Positions 45,961 through 58,325 of a stretch of DNA of 64,000 nt are shown one piece after another. Origin of the DNA: Epiperipatus broadwayi (Eukaryota; Onychophora; Udeonychophora; Euonychophora; Peripatidae). Position numbers and translations under genes: made by a program. Numbering within the stretch: the first letter of the stretch is position 1; each line of letters opens with the position of its first letter. The notes under the pieces are model-generated. The model was not told where the DNA came from. It made no database searches and worked only from the letters and a program-made list of their open reading frames with translations. The stretch is from positions 808,001 to 872,000 of the forward strand of contig JAQFVV010012671.1 of NCBI GenBank assembly GCA_028023455.1, read 5' to 3'.

Positions 45961-46663
45961 GTTGATAAATTAATCTTTATTCTTTAATTCAGTAAATCCT
46001 CATGCATTAGTTGACATAACAAGGAATATTTGATGTTATAGGTCAATTAATGGCTAATAACGATTGAATAAATTTTCCAATACTTTATTAAAGAATTTTA
46101 CTAATAAAGATAAATGATACAAAAATGAATTTATCATTACTGGTTAACTTTTTAAATACATAGTAAAAAAATTTCCTTTGAGAATGTTGAATGTAATGTA
46201 GAAGTTAATTTCTGGGAGAATATTCTCTCATATTATCATTGTTTGTTTTTTTTTTTCATTTGTTGGATGAGATCTGGAATTTATAGCACTGAAATTTATT
46301 TGATAAGATTTAAATTGATAGTTTTCTGATAGATTTTGAGCATTAAATGAATTTTTATTATTCTCATCGATTCAATTCATATTTTTTCAAATTGATATCA
46401 TTTGCATAATGGCATTTTTTATAGAAATATTTTCTAGTGTTCTGGAAATTAGAGTCCTGTGTTAGTTTTTTAAGCATAAAAATTAATCTGCTGAGGTGAT
46501 TGAAATGAAATATTTTTATGAAGATTGACAGTGTGAAAATTATCTAAATAAGTTATATTTATGTTAAGTTTAAATACATCAAATCTAGGTTTGGCTAATT
46601 TAGTACTAATCTTTTTAAAGTTATAGTAAAATATGCAATATTTTCTACAGCATTTTTTTATCA

Positions 46664-46788
46664 CTGCATTTCTCATTTGTTTTTTTCATATGTCATGGCA
46701 TCGGCCGGGACGCGAACCAATAACCGTCTGCAACCAACTACTTGCTTGCAAGGCAGCTGCGATAACATCTCTGCATTTCTCATTTGTT
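46664..46788 (-). mobile_element. tRNA-derived SINE with 18-bp target duplication
   Basis: Direct repeats CTGCATTTCTCATTTGTT (46664-46681 and 46771-46788) flank an 89-base insert. It reads on the minus strand as the CTTGCAAGCAAG anticodon-arm region, then GGTTGCAGACGG, the B-box-like GGTTCGCGTCCCGG, CCGATGCC and an A tail. The 5' tRNA half is truncated. It is the same family as the SINEs at 20256-20368 and 52781-52889. Confidence 0.9.
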
Positions 46789-47441
46789 GTAAGATAGTTT
46801 GTCTCAATGTTGGAAAAATAAGGTGCTAATAACTTTCAGAAAAATTATTTAACTTTCCTGATTCAACATTTCTAGTTTGATTTTGTATTTTTTATATCTA
46901 TTAAGTAGATCCTGAAATCACTGATTATTAGTAATAAATATATTATTGAAGGAAAATGTTGAATAAACAAATTTAATCTAGTCACCAAGCCTTATACATC
47001 ATGGGGAAAATGTCTGAAGGCATAATCAAAAAAATTATAAAACCTTTTGTGCATGTCTGGATTATGTTAGCTAATTGGGTTTGTTGTAAAATTTGTCTTC
47101 ATTATAGAAATTTTAATTTGATGAAAAAGTGCTTTTTATACCATTTGATCCTTTAAAAGACCTTGTAATGATTGTGTAATTACATTATCTGTTTTTGGAT
47201 AACAATAAATGCATTATTAGTAAATAAGAAAGGATTTGGTATGCTGATATACTGAGAATTATATTAAAAGATGAACAATTGCATAGTTTTTGATGTAATG
47301 TATTTCCATAATACATTACTTCCATGAATTTATGTGATCAATTGAATTAAAAAAAGAAAAATAATTTATTTGTTTAAAAATTCAAACAATATTTTATGCA
47401 TTGATTTGTTTAAAAAAGAATATTGATTTTTCTTTTAATAG

Positions 47442-47558
47442 AGAACATTTGCAAACATTTTTGAAATATGCCATTGCAAATCAAAGATCTTTCCAACAGA
47501 CCCTCTTAGAAAGAAGAGTGAAGGAGATGTTAACAAGCTTATCAACTTCTGGATGATA
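47442..47558 (+). CDS. Possible orphan terminal coding exon
   Basis: Behind a good acceptor (TTTTTCTTTTAATAG ending at 47441) an open frame reads EHLQTFLKYAIANQ, then SFQQTLLERRVKEMLTSLST and a glycine before TGA at 47556-47558. Residue and codon use are more like a real protein (amphipathic, Leu/Arg/Glu-rich, mixed third bases) than the surrounding AT-rich DNA. I do not recognise the protein; it resembles the end of a helical-repeat protein. No upstream exon of the same gene was found between PDCD4 and here, so it could also be a fragment of a retrocopy. Confidence 0.3.
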
Positions 47559-48770
47559 TGAGCTTTTAGAGTTTTATTCTTGGCTAATAATATCTAGATC
47601 TACATTTGCCAACAAACGTTGAAAGACAAGCTGAAAGAAAATTGCTATGGCTGTTTAGAATCTAAAAATGATTGGCATACATGTGCTAATTACTATGCTT
47701 GAAGGATCTATCTCTACAGTGTAGATACATATTGTTTTTTAATTATGTTAACATCACTTACTATAATGTGCAGCATATATAAAAATTTTAACAAAGTTGC
47801 GTGTTCATTGTAATAAGTTTTAAAATATGAGTGAAAGAGTCCAATATGGATTATGAACAAAAACAGTTTTTTAATTGCATTTCTTGTCATAGAACTATTA
47901 ATCTATATTCCTGTTGGCTTATTGATCAATATTCACAAACAAGGCTGTGTTATTTAAAAGTTTTATACAGGTACTTGTAATATACCCACTCAAAACATTA
48001 ACATAAAAAGATTTTCAAATTGATACAAAAAAAATTAAAACAACTTTGCTTTCAAGTTAATTAGTATATCTTTTACTTGCAGGATAAGTGTATCAGATTT
48101 CCTATCTCCAGTAGTCAAATGTAAAGGAAATTGCTAAAAAGAAAGATATTTGAAAATGAACACGTTTATTTAATTTTAAAATGAAATGAGTAATTACTTA
48201 ACATCAGATTTTTAATATATATTATTTGAAGCAAAAAAAAAAGTATAAATCTCTAAAAGTATTAATCATTATGCTGTATAATAGAATCTGAATAAATGTC
48301 GATGTCTAATCAATGAACTTCGAGGACAGGGATCATTACTATACAGTACAGATAAATGAAAAGTATAAATATATATGGTAATACTAAATGGAACATTGTT
48401 ATTTGGAGAAAATAATGAAGCTTTGATATCAAGGGAAAGTGGCATAAAAATTTACTTTGTAGCTGTAATTTAAGTAAAGATTTAAGTTAGAATGTACAAC
48501 ATTTATTTTTGGTAAGTTGTAGGGAGACAAAGGTCAAGTAGTAGAAAGAGTTGGAAAAACCAAAGATAAGAGAAGTGAATAAAAAAAAAAAACAATTTTG
48601 GTTTTGTTTAATATCATAAAAGATTATTGGAACTAATTGAATAGTTTTTCTTAACATGGATAGAAGGAAAAAAAAGTATCAGTACTGGTAGAATGATTTG
48701 GTTATGTAGTTTGAAAGAAGAGTACAAATAGGAAGAAATAGATTTTAAATCATATTAAAACGTCTCGGAT
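47559..48770. other. Gene-poor region
   Basis: AT-rich DNA. The first part may be 3' UTR if the exon at 47442-47558 is real. No other signals were seen. Confidence 0.4.
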
Positions 48771-48938
48771 AGTATGCTTCATCATCAATCCACTCCAGAT
48801 GAGAGGTCTCCAAGTTTAATTCACCTCTGATTTCTAGGCTCTCTTCTCCACATCATTCCAGCACACTTCATCCATCCATTCCACATGTAATCTCTTTCTA
48901 GATCTTTTGCAATCTCTTAGAATCCAGTCTAAAATTTC
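48771..48938 (-). mobile_element. RTE-like LINE 3' end fragment, antisense
   Basis: The reverse complement reads as [20 protein letters not shown] followed by the W-rich and LGDLSSGVD end of the LINE C-terminus, as in the copies at 11130-11320 and 58120-58290. Stops are present. It is only about 170 bases long. Confidence 0.75.
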
Positions 48939-49002
48939 AAATCTTTTAACCTAGATAAGCATACTATATTATAATAATCTCCTTATCTAGGTTAAAAGAT
49001 TT
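48939..49002. repeat. Hairpin with 21-bp perfect arms
   Basis: The arms contain ATCTTTTAACCTAGATAAG and its exact reverse complement, separated by about 22 AT-rich bases. The hairpin directly adjoins the 5' end of the antisense LINE fragment. Confidence 0.9.
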
Positions 49003-52000
49003 TGGCTATTTATATAAAATGTTATTTATTTAACAAGACATAGCATATCACATAGAATTGTTACTCATATCTATTGATAAGAAATTATTGAGTAAAAATA
49101 TACTTATTAGTATAAAGTTGAATAATAAAGTTAGTCTGTAGATTTTTTAAACTTTTTTTTAAATATAGATGTAGTCACAACTACAACTGTCTCGAAAATG
49201 GTCTATGTAGCATCTTCACATGAATTTGCATTAATATTATAGTTCTTAACTAAACTCCAGTAGCCATGAATATGGGACTATAAACTGTCCTGAAAGTGCT
49301 TGGCGGTAACTTTTGGATAATATTACTTATGTTTAACAGCATTATCTGTGTGCAAAGCACATATATATATATATATATTGATTTCAAATGCAAATGAAGT
49401 AAAGCCTTAACTATTTCAATAAACATAAGATGATTTTTTTAAAAAGGCAATATTTAAGAGATAATATAAAAAAATAACTATTTCAAAACTGGATTTATTT
49501 AAATAAATATAATTCCAATAATTTTAAACTTTTCTCAAAAAAATGTAATTTAATATAATGCATATAATATGTATGCTAAGAAAAGTTTGTGTAATACTTT
49601 AAAAATGTTAAATACATCATAATATGCGAGCATGCTTTCGACTAACTAATCTCTACAAGAAACAGCACAAATGTCAATACAATCGAGATAAAACTAATAT
49701 AGATATTAAATCTATTTTCCTCCAACACTAATCTAAACATGGTCACAGCTTTGAACCCACATCTGCCAGTCTTGTCTGATCTGAAAGAAATGATGCTAAA
49801 TGCAAAGTTAAAGAGGTCCAGCATATTGCCAACAATATACGTGCAATCAACAAGAAAGAATTCTTAGTTTTCCTATCAAAAAGTGGTTTATTTAAATAAA
49901 CTCATTTACATCTTATCAATTTTTATGTAAATCACTTTTGTGATTCTTTTATAAATCTTGCAATTCTATTGGATAATTATGACTATGAATATGATTAATA
50001 TTTGAAAGCATGCTTAGCATACTATGTTGATGTATTTATCACTTTTATTTTAACGTAGTACACAAGCTTTTCTTAATATACATGTTGTATGTATTTATAT
50101 TAAATATAGTTTATTTAAGAATAAATTATAATTCATATCTTTAGTTAAAAACCAGTTTTACTTTTTAATACATATATATAATATTTAGTGAATTAATGTG
50201 AAGGTGTTTTAAGCTTCATGCTCTTAGTTCAGAATGCTTGAGTCTGGCTTATTTATATATAAATTTAAGTAGAGAAGAGGGTGTGTTCCATCTTTTTCTC
50301 GTTCTGGCTTTTTTGAATTGAGAATTCCACGTGCCATCATTATTTCATCTGATTGGCTGATACTTAAGCATTTTTAAAGTGTATCTGTTGAAGTTTTTAG
50401 CCTTTAATGTTATTAATACATATATTGGAAAAATAAACTCCAAATGCACATTTGATAATAATAGTTTCAAGACAGACTTATAGTCATTTTAACAAATCCT
50501 TTTTTGTAACAACATTACCTAGCAGATAAATTATCCACTTTTCCTTAATTTTATGCTATTGTACAGCATTATTAAAATTATTAGAATTTAAATCTTAATT
50601 GTTATCTGAGGTAAGCTGACTTGATTGAAACTTTACAAGATCAACCATTAATATTGATTTACTATTCTTATGACTATAAAAATTAAATAAAATATTTTAA
50701 AATTGATTATTAGATTACGATTGATTATGAGAAAAAGGCATTATTTACACGTTTGTTAAAATAACCCCAGTAAGTCTGACTTATCCATAAATTGTATATA
50801 TTCTCAGGGTATGCTACATTTTTAATAGCTGTGATTTATTTACAGATTTAAATTAGACATTGATAAAAAAAAAAAGTATTTGGAATTATAATAAAAAAAA
50901 GAAATATAATACAATAAAATGCAAAAAAAAAATTATTCACATGCATATCAAAATAAATAGATAAAATAGCTTTTGATAGGTAAGAGGTCTTCAATTATTA
51001 GCATCTGGTTTTCAGTTAATGTCAGATACACAATTCTACACTTAATAATGACTACTTGGAAAACATCATGCAAATGTAGTTAAGACTGCTTTCTGAAAAT
51101 GTGGAGCAAAAAAAAAAAAATATGGTATTAAAAATGAAAGCTCATTTTGAGGTCCTGTTCATAAATAGTTTTAGAAGTACAGTATTCTCTAAAATATGTC
51201 ATTTACAATAAAGTTGTTTGGAACAAAGTTTTAATTCTCTTTAAATTTAATTATCAACAAAAATTATGATCTCATAGACTTATTTGTTATTGGTATTTAT
51301 GGAAAGATACTCATTAATCTTGATCTTAAAATAAATAAAAAATTGGGGGAAATCATAAGAAACCTCATAGAAAAGCATATAACAATTTTACTGACTGTTA
51401 TCTTTGATGATTATACTGTCATCTTAAATTCAATATTAGTTACAAGCTCATTTTCCATGTTAGTTGTTAGTGTCAGCCAGAGAATTAATACCATTTGAAA
51501 CACTGTGCTGCATTTGAATTTTTCTAAAAACATTAAGCAATTCAAACAGATAATGGAAATAGTCCAACATAAAGCTACAAAAATAAAATTTCATCTTCAC
51601 AAATTTTCAGACAAACAATATATATATATATATTAATCATATTTCAGATTTTCAGCACAACTGTCAATTATTATATATGATATGTAAATCAAATTAACTC
51701 ACTCTTCTGATTTGAATTCCATAATCTCATAAACTGAAGTCTCTCACTATATGTAAATACTTAAGAGTAACTTAATCACCAGTGAGCAAGAGATTTAAAC
51801 ACTTGACTCTCCTATCAGAAATAATAGTTCATTAAATATAATGATTGGATTGGTTGGTTTTATTTTTTTAATATATTCTCAATCAAATATACATTTACAT
51901 CATATATATATTTGATTATGAACAGTGCTTTAAAATCAATCAGTATACAAAATTATAATATTTAATTACAAAAGCGAGTTATTATTTTAGATGGAAAAAA

Positions 52001-52780
52001 TTATATGTTTAAGATGATGATGAGTGGAGATTATTCAGTAAGAGAGAAAATAGTAATAATAAAAAAAAATGAAATAAAGTGTTAAGCTATTTAGTTAGTT
52101 TTTTTTTAAGAATTATTTCATATTATTTTGGTGTGACAAGTAAATAATAGTTGTTGAAAATAAGGAAGTACAAAAAAAAAACCTGGTCATAAAAAGTGTG
52201 TGCGCGCGCATATAGAATAAACGTAAACATACATAAACCAACATATTTATTTGTTTAATTATAAAAATATATTAGTTACTTGATGACAAAAAAAAAATTA
52301 AAGGAATAAAAATCATTCAGATTAATCATTATTTTTAAAAAAAAAAAATACTGTATTCATTATAAATTTTATTTGCAATAATCGGTTTTAATGAATAGAA
52401 CACTATGTTGGAACCTTTTTACGAGACGACCATGGGAAAGAAAAATAGTATTGAATATTCAAGACATTTGTAGAGAAAAGTAGCAGAAATATTTTGTCAG
52501 AATTGATAATAAAGACATTTTTTTAATATTGAAAACTTATGGAATAAAATGAATTTCTAAACGAAAGAAAGAGACAAAAAATTAATTCTTTCTTGTCAGC
52601 TGGATTTCCAAGGAACTGGAGTAATTGATAAGTGAATTAAAATTTGTGATTCACCTTATAATTAATGTGCTTCAATCAGAAAACAATGCATTAGGAGCAT
52701 CATTCTCAGATCTCAAAGAAATAAAATATCAGGCTGGAGGAAAATTGACTAAATTATTATTAGTAATACAACTTTGTCAA
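49003..52780. other. Gene-poor region
   Basis: AT-rich DNA with AT microsatellites (near 49360 and 51620). The minus-strand frame at 49642-49824 has no motif. A cluster of promoter-like words on the minus strand near 50250-50356 is described under findings. No gene is supported. Confidence 0.5.
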
Positions 52781-52889
52781 GCATTGGTGGTCGAGTAGTC
52801 AGCACAGCTGTCTTACAAGCAGTTGGCAGTTGTCCCTGGTTAGCGGTTCGCTTCCTGGCCGATGCTATGACACATGAAAAAAAAAAAAA
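52781..52889 (+). mobile_element. tRNA-derived SINE, + strand
   Basis: A tRNA-like head of 85 bases: 5' GCATTGG pairs with 3' CCGATGC as a seven-base acceptor stem (one G-T). It continues with GTCGAGTAGTCAGCA (A-box/D-arm-like), a GCTGT/GCAGT anticodon stem around CTTACAA, a long variable region and GGTTCGCTTCC (B-box-like). Then come TATGACACATG and an A run. A poor T stem and the A tail argue against a functional tRNA. It is the most complete copy of the family in the window. A target duplication is not clear. Confidence 0.85.
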
Positions 52890-54601
52890 TAATACTATTT
52901 ACAAAAAAACAAAGTGATTCAAATGGTAATCTTATTTTATTATTGTTTATTTTATTTCCAAATGTTACAGATGGTAAGGTTAAATTTACTATGCTTTTGA
53001 GGATAGTGATTTATAATTTTCTTTAAAATAATTTTTTAAAAAAATCAATTTTAAGAGTAATATTTAAATATATATTATTTAAAATGTTTTAACTGATTTT
53101 ATGCACAGTATTTGTAGATATATAAGTTTAAAAGAAATAATCAAAAATAAGCATATGCATTTAGTGGATCTATACTTGTATATCACTTATGTTTTTTTTT
53201 TTTATTAAATAGATATAAATAAATGTAATAAACATATGTACCTATAAATATCAATTTTTTTAATACATGTTTGAAAGTATTCCAATAAAGCTTAATTTAT
53301 CAAGAATGATATAAAAGAAACTTAATGAAATATATATATATTACACACTGGTGGAGATATTTGCTTGTCATGGCCTTATGATTTATTTATTTAATAATCA
53401 TTTATTTATTTACTTAATAATAATTAAAGAAGGTACATCTAAGATTTTAGTAAATTTGATATTAAAGAATTGAAAACTCAGTGTTTTATGTGTAAGTTAA
53501 AGAGATGTATTATTGTATATATTGTGTAAGCTTAGAGAAACAGATATTTTACTTATACAATTAGCATAGTATATGCTAGCCATTATAATTTTATGGTCGT
53601 ATATAACAGTATTTGTTTAATATGTTAAAGAAAAGATAATATAAAGAAATTATTTTACATAAAAGCAAATTGCAAAATATATGTGTTCATGATAGTACAA
53701 AGTTGCTTTCTATTTTCAAGATAGTAAGATTAACTGACATGACAAGGCAAATATTTTATAGAATATTTGGGAGATATATTCATCCCATGTATTTTATAAA
53801 AAAATAAAAATATTCATATAAAATTTCTGTTCAAGTTTATAAAACATAGGTTATAAATGATAAGCAAACACACATAATGTATGGACAAAATAGTGTACAT
53901 TATTGATTTACAAATATTAAATATTCATCTTACTTATGAGTATGAATTTAATTAGTCATAACTACATATTCATATAAATAATTTTCGATATATTTATTTT
54001 TGCAAAAGGATATAGAAATAAAAGTCTAGAGGAATATATATATATAAATTTAAAATAAATAATAGAAGAATTTAGACTGCTGATCACATTGGGTATTTAT
54101 TTACTTATTTGTTATCGTTTATTTATTTATTTGTTTAATATTGAATATATTAGTATATAATCTGTAATAAAATTTATATTGTTATTTTCTTAGTATCATT
54201 ATTCTCATTCATTCATTTTATTTTGGGTTGGATGAATATTTACAGTGCCTTTTATTCTGATCTGTTCATAATTTCATCCTGTGCTCTGACCTAACGATTA
54301 AAAGTTGTCTCATGATCTATAGTGTGAGTATGCTTGTTATAAAATATAGTGTGTCGAGGATATGGAATTTGAATAAACTCGTAAGTTAGAAATGGTTGCA
54401 AGTTAGAATAAATAAATAATTTTTGATTAATAGATTAGATGTTTTATCTTTTATATTATTTGAGTAAATCAAAATGAGCAATATTTTTATATTCATATGT
54501 ATTTGCCATTTCAATCACATAATTTGGCTTTAGCAAATGTGGAGCCACAATAAAATATACTAGCTTAGTCTCCTTATTTATATGGTTACAATATATATAT
54601 A
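52890..54601. other. Gene-poor region
   Basis: AT-rich DNA without recognisable genes. ATTT-type tandem runs lie near 53390 and 54110. Confidence 0.5.
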
Positions 54602-57600
54602 CAGTGATGATATCCAACTGGTTCGCGCGAACCGGTTCTTAAAATTAAAAAAAATTAGCGACCCGGTAGTTAAATTATCCGAAAATAAATTTTATTATTA
54701 TCCTAAAAAAGAGTTGAATTAACAAATTACTTAATTATTTCCAACAATAATCTAGAACATTATTTGTATTTTTTTTTTTGTTATATCAAATGTAACAATG
54801 ATTCTTTTTGAACAGATTGGGTTCAAAATGCTTTCCCCAGAATAATTCGACTATACGATATTGCACTTGGAACGTGTGATATGCGCGATGAAATTTGAGT
54901 GATTAAGAATTATTTTGCACGAAATAATTCACAACAGTTTTGTTTTAAGTAATTAAATTCATTATTTATCGCATTTCAAATTAGTTTCTTTAAAAGTATA
55001 CAAATAAAAAGTGTTTTTTAATGAAATTTATTTACTCTTGCTGAAATTATTTTACTTTAAAGATAAAATAACTTCATTCAAAAGGACCTATCATTGTGAA
55101 AACAAACAATAATATAAAATCATTGTTCAAATGATTTTGTTATGCCGACGTTGTTTTAAATATTTGTTTAACTTTTATTTTTTATTTAAATACTTTATTT
55201 CTTCACTTACATATTTATCATGCAAGATTTGTTTTTATTTGATTAGTAAATTTAATGGATGCTCAGCTGTAGTAAGTTTATAGTACATTATTTTCATTTA
55301 GTTTGCTATATCTGATGTAACAGTGCTTCTTTTTTTTAACAATAAGTTCAACATATTTTTTTTCTAGAATAACTTGTCAAGATGATAAATATAACAATAT
55401 CTTTGGCTCATCAAGTGTTATGACTCGTTTTCAAATCAAGAAATGAAACAAAAATGCCAAACAATATCAGATTCCTTCATAAAAGATCCCAAAACTGATA
55501 CAGAATCGAAAACGATAGTAAAGGATGATATTTTGAATCAAGTTTTGTTTTCTGTTTCTTCAGATGCAACAGAAAATAATGTTGACAACACAAATAAGCT
55601 GTCCAGTTCCAAAAGTACAAAAGATGCATATAAAATAAATGTAGATAGTGACCTTCCTGGCTGCTGGAATATGAAATAAGCCAATGAATTCAAAGAAAAA
55701 TATTGTGGTTTACTTATTATTGGAAAAAAAACTTGAGTGTGATAACTATATCAAAATTGAGTCAATACAAGTGAAGGCAGCTCATGTGCCAAAAGAATGG
55801 AGAAGTAATATTATTTCAAGTGGAACAAATAAAATGGTTCAACAAGCCTCTCTTCAAAAAAAAAATAAAGGAACACTTTTCATCAAAAGCATACCATATA
55901 TGTGTGATGCAATTGAAAGAAAGTGCAAAAAATGCAATTTTCAAATTCATAGACAAAGTTCATGAAAAGTTTATGAGCTCCATCTGTAAAATTTTCAGTA
56001 CGGTTTGCACTTTAGCAAAACGAAACTGACCGTTTTCTGATATTGACCATTTGATAGAATTATAAAAAAAGAGTGGATTAGATATGAGAGTGGGACTTCA
56101 TTCTCAATTCTTGGCTGTCAAAATTGTCGAGCACATTGAAAAATACATTAAAAAGAAAGTGTTTAGAAAAATAATAGATCAGAATTTAAAGACATGTTTA
56201 TAATTAATGAGGCATCAACAATATCATGTAAACCAATTCTTATCATTTTTATTAAGGTTAAAGGTGCAGATTTCTCACCAACAATTTTTGTAGATTTAGT
56301 GGAATTATAAAACAAAAGATGCTGAAACCATTTATACTGCTCTATTACAAAGTCTGCAATCAGTAGGAATTGATAATCCATATTTGAAGAATAATTTGAT
56401 TGGATTTTGTTCAGATGGAGTAATTGTGATCCTGGAAAGGTGGTCAGAAGTGAATGTTAAATAAAAAAAACACTATCCTGAGATTATTATTTGGCATTAT
56501 TTGAGTCATCACCTTCAGCTTATGTTGGAGAATTTTATCAAAGACATAAAGCAAATGAATCACTTTACAGCATTTATTAATGAAATAGGTAAAATCTTCC
56601 ATCAGTCTAATAAAAACCAAATGACATTGAATAAAATTTCAACCAATTTGGGAATTGGAAATTCTAACAATTGTAGAGTTTTTAACCCAAGATGGGGAGC
56701 ATGCATCATAGAACAGCAGTTGCAACATGGTGAGCCTATCCAGCACTATATGATTTTTTTTCTACTAATAAAAAATTTTCTGGAATGGCTAAACATCTTG
56801 CCAACAAATATTTTATGAGATCTAGATTTAAGAATCGATATTCTAGAAGGAATTGCTTTGTTGGCAGATGCTATTCAAGGAAGGAGTGTAAATATATTGA
56901 ATGCTGAACAATTGATTAAGAAAACAATTAAATCATTTGAATATCTCAGAGAGAAGAGTAGTAGTTATGACAAAATAATAAATAAAACTATCTCTTCTAA
57001 GGAATTCCTGCATATTAATTTTGTTGAAGACAACAAATGAGTGAGTCTTCCCCATCAAAAATTACTGAATGTAATGATAACAAATACGGAATTAAGATTA
57101 ATGGATTGTAATAGCATAAGTAATAATATTCAAGATAGAAATCATAAAATCCATCAATTAGTTAAAATTGTGAACCGAGATGCTTGGAATCTGAAAGAAG
57201 CTGTAGTTCTCTGGAAAGAATTTGAAGAGAAATTATCAGATTTTTACAAAGCATTTCACCATGAGATTTCAGTTAATGATTTCCATGATTATGTTGAAAA
57301 GGTTTTGAGAAATCACCAGATACATGTTGTACATGAAACTATCCAAAGAGCTAAAAATATAATTAAAACCAAGGCTGAATGAAAGTTTTCTGTGGTGAAC
57401 ACAATTTATTCAGATAAAATAAATCACCTTGAAGTGAAAAATGTGGCAAATTCTTTTAGTAATAAATTGGATAGGTCTTCCATTAGATCACTGGGATTGT
57501 AGTGACTCAGTTCAAGTTTGGCCAAGAAATCACAATACAGCTGACGATGCTATAGTCAAAAAGCATCATCAACCTGAAGAGACATATGATGTGATTAGAA

Positions 57601-57911
57601 TGTCACTATGGAAATATCTTGCCAAATAAATAAGTTTTTTTTTCAATTATAAATAGGGTTTAATTCTTTTTTAATTCCATAAGTGAGATTGCAAAGTATA
57701 TCATAGTGCGCATGTGCAAGGCAGCACTTTTTTGTGTATAGTGGGGGGGGGGGCATGCAAAATTTCTGAGAAGTCGCCAAAAATTTTTAGGTATGAAACC
57801 AAGAAGTGATTTGCTTCCATGCTTAAAAAAAAGAAAAATAAACAGAATAGGTTCGTAAATACAACCTACTTTTAGAGAACTGGTTCTTGGAAATTTGGGA
57901 TATCATCACTG
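54602..57911 (+). mobile_element. hAT transposon, 3.3 kb, decayed
   Basis: The ends are inverted repeats CAGTGATGATATCC (perfect over 14 bases) followed by looser complementarity around GAACC(A/G)GTTCT. The CAGTG start and size fit hAT elements. The interior carries a broken transposase of the KIAA1586/ZMYM-like type on the + strand. The expected 8-bp duplication is not obvious: the left flank is a TA run and the right flank is TATGTTAC, while TATGGTTAC lies a few bases further left of the TA run. Microsatellite growth may have displaced it. Confidence 0.85.
55380..57630 (+). pseudogene. hAT transposase pseudogene (KIAA1586/ZMYM-like)
   Basis: Consecutive frame fragments (from 55443, 55684, 55784, 56501, 56858, 57041 and 57441) cover a transposase of about 700 residues. 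An N-terminal zinc-finger-like region reads LPGCWNMK, ANEFKEKY and KEWRSN and has lost at least one cysteine. Next come IKEHFSSKAYH, an RNase-H-like core part (near 56060-56450, with NLIGFCSDG, the usual second-acid region) and the RLQLMLEN-like segment after HH. NPRWGAC and the C-terminal DRSSIRSL region follow. At least six stops or shifts make it inactive. The vertebrate gene KIAA1586 is a domesticated relative of such elements, from memory. Confidence 0.75.
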
Positions 57912-58080
57912 TATGTTACAATTTGATTTACAAGTATCTAATTTTTTGCACTCATAACTTTGATACCAAATACTTTAGATATATACATAATAATGATTAT
58001 TATTATTATTTATTAAACTAGAGATTATGTTTCACCCAGTTATAATTTTAAACCTCAGTTTTTAAAAATTAAAATATCTG
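57912..58080. other. Spacer, nothing seen
   Basis: A short AT-rich spacer with an ATT microsatellite near 57995 lies between the hAT element and a LINE end. Confidence 0.5.
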
Positions 58081-58325
58081 GTATTGATTGGGCAAAACAT
58101 ATTGCCAAAATAGATGATAATAGATGGAAAATTGAAATCTTATACTGGATTCTAAGAGATTATAAAAGATCCAGAAAGAGACCACATATAACATGAATGG
58201 ATGAAATAATAATGTGTGCTGAGATGATGTGGGGAAGAGAAGCTAGAAATAGGAGAAAATAGATTGATTTGGAGAGACCTTTATCCTACAGTAAATTGAT
58301 AATGGTTGAAAATGATGATAATATA
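58081..58325 (+). mobile_element. RTE-like LINE 3' end
   Basis: It reads DWAKHIAKIDDNRWKIEI, then [14 protein letters not shown], then the Trp/Arg-rich end and a tail GTTGAAAATGATGATAATAT. It is the same 3' terminus as the LINE at 8565-11348. It is 5' truncated and carries stops. Confidence 0.85.

Noticed and set aside
52781-52865. A functional tRNA gene (Val-type UAC loop)
   Set aside because: The acceptor and anticodon arms fold, but the T stem is mispaired, the variable region is unusual, and the unit continues into a poly(A) tail and shares its sequence with two other SINE copies.
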